From contig WELA01009535.1 in assembly GCA_009602735.1 (NCBI GenBank), forward strand, positions 225,190 through 289,189: a stretch of 64,000 nucleotides of DNA. The letters run 5' to 3'. Position 1 is the stretch's first letter. Each line of letters begins with the position of its first letter. The notes beneath the pieces were generated by a model that saw only the letters and a list, made by a program, of their open reading frames with translations, ran no database searches and was not told the origin of the DNA. The stretch is from Mesotaenium endlicherianum (taxonomy: Eukaryota > Streptophyta > Zygnematophyceae > Zygnematales > Mesotaeniaceae). Both the position numbers and the translations under genes were made by a program. Below, piece after piece: positions 57,946 to 64,000 of this stretch.

Positions 57946-58642
57946 GGTGCACGCGTCAACGGGCAAGACTCCTTTTGAACTCAGCCTGGGTCGAGCCCCT
58001 AAGTCTCCTTTAGATGTACTGGGGGAGTCTTTAACTCACCCGAAAGGAATTGACAACCTGGTCTCCCTCCAGTTAACTCAGGAGTTTGCTGACACCCTGT
58101 CAGAAGTCCAACAAAACCTGCACAAAGCCCAAGAAAACCAACAAAAATACGCTAATCAACACCGTCGGGAGCTGACATTTTCTAAGGGCAATTTAGTCAA
58201 ACTGCATTCTCAGCACCTGTACCTCCCTGGTGTGGTCAAGAAAAAGCTTGGCCCTGTCTGGGTCGGTCCATTTTCGGTGGTCCGTCGTGTCAATCAGAAT
58301 GCTTACAAACTGAATATGTCAGCTGACTACAAGGGTCACCCGGTCTTTAATGTCTCCTTCCTGGAACCATACATCAAAGGTGATTCACTGTTCACAGGTC
58401 GGTTACCTGTCCAACCCGGACCGGTCCCCGTTGTCCGGCACGGCAATCCTGAGGAATATGAGGTCGAGGCGATTTTAGACGCTCGCTCGGTCCGTCGATC
58501 GTCTAAATATGTCATCAAGTACCTCATCCGATGGAAGGGTTACGATGCCTCTGGGGACACTTGGGAATTTAAAGATCAGCTTACCAATGCCAAAGGGGCG
58601 TTGAAACGGTTCCACCTTCGGGCGGCTGGGGCACCTCTCTAA
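57946..58642 (+). mobile_element. Integrase C-terminus and chromodomain in the short family-E derivative
   Basis: It encodes the Ty3 integrase tail ([15 protein letters not shown]) and a chromodomain ([17 protein letters not shown]). It ends in the same way as the pol of the whole element, followed by the noncoding spacer with purine-rich tracts (58643-58957). Confidence 0.85.
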
Positions 58643-58957
58643 CAGTCATTTCAGTTGACACGGGAAGGTGACAGGAGGTCTTGTCTCCATATAAGTTGGA
58701 GGGGGATCCGACAGTTTGTGACAGTTGTGACAGGCAGCCCACCTTTAAAATTAAGTTGGAGAAAGTGGTAGCCTTTGATCACCATATTACACACTCAACC
58801 TGCGCTCACACTCACTTGCTCTCTAACTCAATTTTCCCTTATGTTCACTCACACCAGGTACTCCACACTAGGAACTCTCTCGATCGCGTTCCTCTTCATC
58901 AAGGGCACTCAGTAGTGGCAAAATAGCATGACTTCACTAACTGCATTGTGTTTATGA

Positions 58958-60634
58958 TTGAGCAGGATGACTCAAAAGTCGGAACTCAAGAGGAAGAGAA
59001 GGGCGGAAGAGGCACATGCAGAATACTTGCAATTCCGTGGAAACATCGAATCATCTTCCATCTCCGCTCGGGAATCACAACGACTCCAACAACAGCGCGA
59101 GGCACAGAAGAAGAAGGAGGAAGAGGAACACGCCAGACTGAGGCAGGAAGAAATGGACAGAAAAGCTGCAGAGGAGGCCAAGAAAGCAGAGGAGGAGAGG
59201 CAAGCTGAGGAGAAGCGGAAGCAGCAGGCTGAAGAAGAAGAACAGAGGAGAATCAGCAGCTACCGCTACACGGTGCTGGGCAAGGGCTTTGATCTACTGG
59301 AGGAGGCCTTCAAGTATGCCCAGAGAAGTCGCAGTGAGTCGCAGAAGGAAATCCTCCAGAGGGAAGGGGAGACATCCGAAAACTTTGACAAGTATATAGA
59401 GGTCGGCACAGGGCTCCTCCTCTACCACGATTACGCCAGGATGGTAGGATATACGGTCAGAGAGGCCAAGGCAATGGCCCAGGTGAACGAAGCAGGGGCT
59501 ATCTCGATTCCTGGTATCTGGGGGGAAGATAGGGTCATCAGGATGATCCCCATGGACGCGGACAGCTTCAAGGACTCAACACCCCACAACAGGTTCAAGG
59601 CCATGTACAATGAGGTGGAGAGGAGGAGCTGGGAATTCTTGGCCAGGGAAACCAGTCAGTTGGACTTTGCAGGGCACTAGTACTCTTGTACTCTTAAAAT
59701 GACAGACGCGGCCTTCTTCCAAAAGTCCACTGATTGGCGGTGGATGACCATCAGCATGAGGGACCAGCAGAATGACAGGGCGACGGATGAGGATTTCCTG
59801 ACAGACCTAAAGGGGAACATAGTATTGCCCCCTCACATTGCGGCTTGGGACCCAAGATTGGATGGAGTCAGAGACTGCATGAGCCAAGAGATGCAGGGGG
59901 ACAGAAGCAGGGCCCGAGAGTCATTCTCCAAAAGGAAGCACGCTTATGCCAAATGGGCAAGTAAGCAGGGGGAAAAGGACCTGTATGCGGTCCGGACTCA
60001 GCAGCCCCCACCAGCACCCAAATGGGGAAGGTCAGTAGGATATTCTTTTTCTCGGGAAGAGCTAGAGCAGTTGACAAAAGAGACCCCAGAAGTCTCAGAG
60101 GAACCCGGGGACGGCGAGGAGGAGGAGTCAGAGGAAGACGAGGAGGAAATCGAGGAGGAGGACACTAGCCCCGCCGAGATCCTAACACCTGCCACATCCC
60201 CTGTAAGGGAGAAGACGGGGTTAGCCCCGCAGCAACTCGCTCAGGAGGAGGATATCACTTGGCTGGGAACTGCCAGAGGACACAGCCCATCACCAGGCAA
60301 GGAGACCCAGTCAGACAGGGCAGACAGGAGGGTTGCTCGGGAGATAGCCAGAGGCCTGCCAGCATCTCCCTCGCAAAGAGGGCATGTACCCTTGGCTCAT
60401 GTCATGCAACATCCTTCTGGGATGCCGATATACGTACCTGTCACTTTGAGGGCTGCCCAGGAGAAGGCTGCCTCCCTTCAGTTTCAGACTGTGCAGGAGG
60501 AAACAGCCCAGTTATTGCGTTCTCCACCGGGTCCTTACACGGAACCTCCTTCTCTTACAGGCTTGAGAAGACCCCAAGACAGGAGGAGGTCTGGCTCCCC
60601 TGAGTATAGGGCCTCAGGGACATCTCCCTCCTAA
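58958..60634 (+). mobile_element. Third gene of family E, subfamily B, in the short derivative
   Basis: A coiled coil rich in Glu/Arg/Gln (KKEEEEHARLRQEEMDRK-like) is followed by a core with YRYTVLGKGFDLLEEAF, YHDYARMVGYTVREAK, IPGIWGEDRVIRM and YNEVERRSWEFLARE. The second half has an acidic stretch and GHVPLAHVMQHPSGMPIYV. It is homologous to the subfamily-A gene but clearly diverged. No membrane span or enzyme motif is seen. Broken. Confidence 0.8.
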
Positions 60635-60704
60635 GGGCAGCAAGCTGGGGATAAAAGGGACAGCACGCTGTTATTAGTGTTAGTGTTGTCGAGGCAACAA
60701 CATG

Positions 60705-60719
60705 ATAAGTTGGAGGGAT
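60705..60719 (+). promoter_or_regulatory. Polypurine tract of the short family-E derivative
   Basis: TAAGTTGGAGGGAT lies directly before the LTR start TGTAATGAATC at 60720, as in the other copies. Confidence 0.7.
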
Positions 60720-61441
60720 TGTAATGAATCAGTATACTGGTTGACATAACATTCAATTTAAATAATATAATTAGAAAAGTTCAGCCTGCTGAACTCTAGT
60801 TAACAATCAGTCTGCTGGACTTTATACTTAGTATCAGTTTAATGACTCAGGCCGGAAGTAGCAGGCTGATGTCACCTTAAGTCAGCTTGCTGACACATTC
60901 TTTGACAGCCAGCTGACTTCCGTACTCGGGAGCAGCGAACTGCCTCGATATGCATCTTAGTGTGGTATGCTGAATGAATGGCCAGATGACCTCCCTATGA
61001 TGGATGGCGATTCGGGATGATGGGAGATGGCGGTGGATTTGGTTAACCGAGGTCCTACCAACGTGGTTAACTCCCGGGTAGGTGGTGCCATCGCACTGAC
61101 CGTTGAACAGTATACTCATTCCATGTACATATGCTAGGCATTGCTCTCGAGTTCGGCATTCGGAAACGAGGCCAACTCCCTTGTACAGCTTACTGAGAGA
61201 GATCTGAATCCAAGGCGAGAAGTCATTGATACGCACTGTCTTCTAACCTTGCTTATGCATGAGTTTACTGATTNCATTATTGATGCTAGTTTACTTTCAT
61301 TTTATTTACGAGTGTTGTTCACTGCTAGTGTGTTGTCCTTTTGCCGTTTAATCAGTTAACGAAAATTCCATAAAGATTACTTGCTGATATAAAGATCTTT
61401 ATTAATTGCTATTCGCCTATTTGGTAAGTCGATTCATTTCA

Positions 61442-61960
61442 ACAAGTCTCCTTCATGAGAATGAAGTGAGCCATCTTGCTGAGTCTATCAGACACAACCC
61501 ATTTTGCATCGTGCCCTTGACCACTTACTGGTAAAGATGTGACGAAGTCGATAGCAATCTGCTTCCAAGGATACTCTGGAAAAGGTTGGGGCTGCAATGT
61601 ATCTCCCTTCTTTTGATTTGGTGTCTTGTTACACTGGCACGCATCGCAACTCCTGATCCACTCCTCGATGTCCTTGTCCATATTTCTCCAATAGTATTCC
61701 CGCTTCAACACGCTTGCCGTCTTCTCGCTTCCAAAATGTCCAGCATATAAGCAGTCATGATGCTCCGCAAGTAGTAAGTCTTGTAGCTCCTTGATGTCAG
61801 GTACCACCACTCTGTTGGAATCACCATAATACCATATGTCGTCCTTCTTCTGCATCCTCCCGTTGGACTCAGCTGCTCCACCATCAGCAAGTTCTGGATC
61901 CTCCTCATAACCTCTCTTAAGCTTCTCCTTGAAGTTCATATTCTCCTTGATGACTGAGAC
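61442..61960 (-). mobile_element. Family B element 1: integrase N-terminal part of pol
   Basis: It encodes the linker after RNase H and the zinc segment of integrase (HHDCLYAGHFGSEKT, CDACQCNKTPNQKKG), continuing toward the piece at 56217-57223. It is interrupted on its right by the LTR of B element 2 at 61961. Broken. Confidence 0.83.
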
Positions 61961-62706
61961 TGAAAGGGGCAGAGTGCCCTAGTGGAAGCGTAGTGACTCA
62001 CGAGGAACAAAACTAGTTGCAATCATACTTAAGAGTGCAGCGGCATATTGCTAAGAAAGCTTAGGAAAATTACTTGACATTTTGAGTGGCAAGAAACTGC
62101 TCACAAATGATTTAGGATGAAAGGCCTTGTCATTACAAACCCGTAGGAATTTACAGGAGTGAAAATTGATAAGAAACAAAGAAGTTATGCCTATTAATAA
62201 TTTTCTGCCTAAGTGCTTCTCCCTAGGAGGAAGCTACGGATTTCCTAAGTGTTCGTCAAATCGTCCCTTCCAGAATATTCGTGAGTAAGCCAGATCAGTC
62301 TAATCTGACGTGTCGGGCCGAATTGACGTCCACATACATGCATCGATATTACTAGAATATTCTATCTTAGACGCGCTAGGCTAAATCGAAACTTCTAGGT
62401 AAATCGACCTAGTCGGCACTCCGCGTCAGCCGAACTTACGTGAAGGTTCGAGTTCATTCTAACGGGCCAGATCGCTCGACGCTGTCGGTCAATCCGACGG
62501 TCGCGCTCACCGCGAATTAAGGACAGTCGTCAACCGACCTCAAAACTAATTAAACTTCGGAAATCCATAACTCTCTCAATACTTGACCAAATTCGATGAA
62601 CTTTATATCAAAATGACCACAAAAATGCACTCTACACTACTATACAATCAAAACATACTTTCATGAAACTCAAAAATGCACTTTATAAACCTATGACCTT
62701 ACATCA
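61961..62706 (-). repeat. Complete family-B LTR (3' LTR of B element 2)
   Basis: 746 bp, from TGAAAGGGGCAGAG (plus-strand left end) to the complement of TGATGTAAGG at 62706. The purine tract of element 2 (GAGGAGGGGGA in element sense) sits directly beyond. Both halves of the split LTR of element 1 match it. Confidence 0.85.
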
Positions 62707-64000
62707 TCCCCCTCCTCAAGATGCGACGTCCTCGACGCATTCTGCAGATAACGTCTCAACTTACTCTTACAATGAGTCAAGTTGGCCTCTGGCTCCCAAG
62801 TGTTGTCGTCCGCATGGTAGCCTTTCCACTTGACCAGATACTCTTGGACAAATCGTTGACCTCGCTTGACTCGTCGATCGCCGACAATCGCCTCCACTTC
62901 ATACTCCAATACATCATCGATCTCGACCGGTGGTGGCGGTGTAGGTAGTCGTCCTGGATGTCCTTCATTCGGGTCAACGTATGGCCGTAGACAACTGACA
63001 TGGAACACATCATGGATACGCCAGCCTGAAGGAAGTTCCAACTTGTAGGCCACTGGATTCACCTGCTTGAGCACTACAAAGGGACCTGTAAACCGTGCCC
63101 GCAGTTTCCTCTTGCCTGTGAAAGGTAGGTTCTCTGTGGACAAGAGTACTTTGTCGCCCACATGGAATGTCACTTCCCTCCTGTGCTTGTTAGCATGCTT
63201 GACCTGCTCTTCCTGTGCCTTCCGAATACACGTCTTCGCCATATCCCAAGTCTTGGCCATCTGCTCCATAAAAGCTTGTGTAGTAGGAACCTGAGTCTCC
63301 TTGGCCTTCTCCAACAAGATGTTCCCTGGATGATATACTTCTCTCCCATAAACCATAGCGAATGGTGACTGCTTGGTCGATCCCTGCATGCTGTTGTTGT
63401 AGGCAAACTCCAACCCTGGTAGCTTCTTGTCCCACTCTGAAGGGTCTTCCATAGTGAAACTCCTGAGCACCTCTTGCAGAGTTCTGTTGAGCCTCTCACT
63501 CTGCCCATCTGTCTGAGGGTGATAGGAAGTGCTCATACTCAGCTTGGTCCCCATCAAAGTAAACAATGACCGCCAAAAGTTGCTAGTAAACCTTGGATCT
63601 CGATCTGAAACAATCACCTTCGGCAACCCATGTAGCCTAAAAATATGATCAAAGAATAGCCGTGCCACATCTGCTGCCGTAGAAGTCTCCTTCATGGGAA
63701 TGAAGTGAGCCATCTTGCTGAGTCTGTCAGACACTACCCATACTGCATCGTGCCCTTGACCACTGACTGGTAACGATGTGATGAAGTCCATAGCAATCTG
63801 CTCCCAAGGATACTCTGGAATAGGCAGGGGCCGCAATGTACCTCCCTTCTTTTGATTTGGTGTCTTGTTTCTCTGGCACGCATCGCAACTCCTGATCCAC
63901 TCCTCGATGTCCTTGTCCATATTTCTCCAGTAGTATTCCCGCTTCAGCACGCTTGCCGTCTTCTCGCTTCCAAAGTGTCCAGCATATAAGCAGTCATGAT
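62707..64000 (-). mobile_element. Family B element 2: integrase and chromodomain end of pol, running off the right edge
   Basis: An open frame from the right edge to just inside the LTR encodes an integrase zinc segment (CDACQRNKTPNQKKG), a core with SDRDPRFTSNFWRSL and HPQTDGQSERLNRTLQEVL, a C-terminal part and a chromodomain (LVKWKGYHADDNTWEPEANL). It is a Ty3 chromovirus distinct from family E. The visible part looks unbroken; the rest lies outside the window. Confidence 0.9.

Larger units (their letters stand above)
57224..61441 (+). mobile_element. Short family-E derivative with two full LTRs
   Basis: Two 722-bp LTRs (57224-57945 and 60720-61441), almost alike, enclose only 2.8 kb: the end of integrase with the chromodomain (57946-58642), the spacer, a subfamily-B third gene (58958-60634) and the purine tract. 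No primer site, gag or RT lies between the LTRs. The flanks are NCAAG (57219-57223, with an N) and ACAAG (61442-61446), fitting a five-base target duplication in family-B pol. Broken. Confidence 0.85.

Noticed and set aside
31150-64000. CRISPR array or satellite DNA as the source of the many repeats
   Set aside because: The repeats are LTRs of 460-780 bp with TG/CA ends, target duplications and Ty3 genes between them, not short evenly spaced units.

Overview
The window is eukaryotic nuclear DNA. It holds three intron-bearing host genes in the first 15.5 kb and then roughly 48 kb that is almost entirely LTR retrotransposon, much of it nested. The host proteins read as green-plant types: an ECT/YTHDF-type m6A reader, a plant-style SGT1 with TPR, CS and SGS parts, and the largest subunit of RNA polymerase I. 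The intact retrotransposon has a primer site resembling that of plant Ty3 elements primed by initiator tRNA-Met. A streptophyte green alga is the most likely source (inference; a Chara-, Closterium- or Klebsormidium-like genome would fit), but the species cannot be fixed from the sequence alone.

Region 1 (1-3.8 kb, + strand): the last four exons of the Pol I largest subunit, entering from the left edge, with a poly(A) signal after the stop. Region 2 (3.8-6.3 kb): spacer with a GCCTCC/CTTGAAG repeat that forms a long imperfect dyad, and probably the 5' end of the next gene. Region 3 (6.36-10.35 kb, + strand): a YTH-domain m6A reader whose YTH domain is split by about 160 acidic and glycine-rich codons. 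Region 4 (12.48-15.45 kb, - strand): a ten-exon SGT1 gene, 369 residues, whose splice phases all agree; it is convergent with the YTH gene.

Region 5 (about 16.0-29.0 kb, + strand): a long-LTR Ty3-like element (called C here). Besides gag, reverse transcriptase, RNase H and integrase it carries a DNA cytosine-5 methyltransferase domain between gag and RT, a long region of unknown function, and a PHD finger after the integrase. It is broken in about ten places, and more LTR sequence abuts it on both sides. Region 6 (29.0-31.15 kb) shows no gene.

Region 7 (31.15-64.0 kb): a nest of chromodomain-bearing Ty3 elements. The oldest frame is an element of family B (minus strand) whose 3' LTR and pol are each split by insertions. 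Into its LTR went a family-E block (31340-55637, target duplication GAAAT). Inside that block sit a whole-looking family-E element (42268-51122, target duplication GAGGC), a solo LTR (40822-41561) and rearranged E pieces. Into the family-B pol went a short E derivative (57224-61441) and a second B element (61961 to the right edge). Family E has a third open reading frame after pol, found in two diverged subfamilies, with a coiled-coil start and a conserved core that I do not recognise.

The strongest candidates for something new are the methyltransferase-plus-PHD retroelement, the third gene of family E, and the split YTH domain of the host m6A reader.
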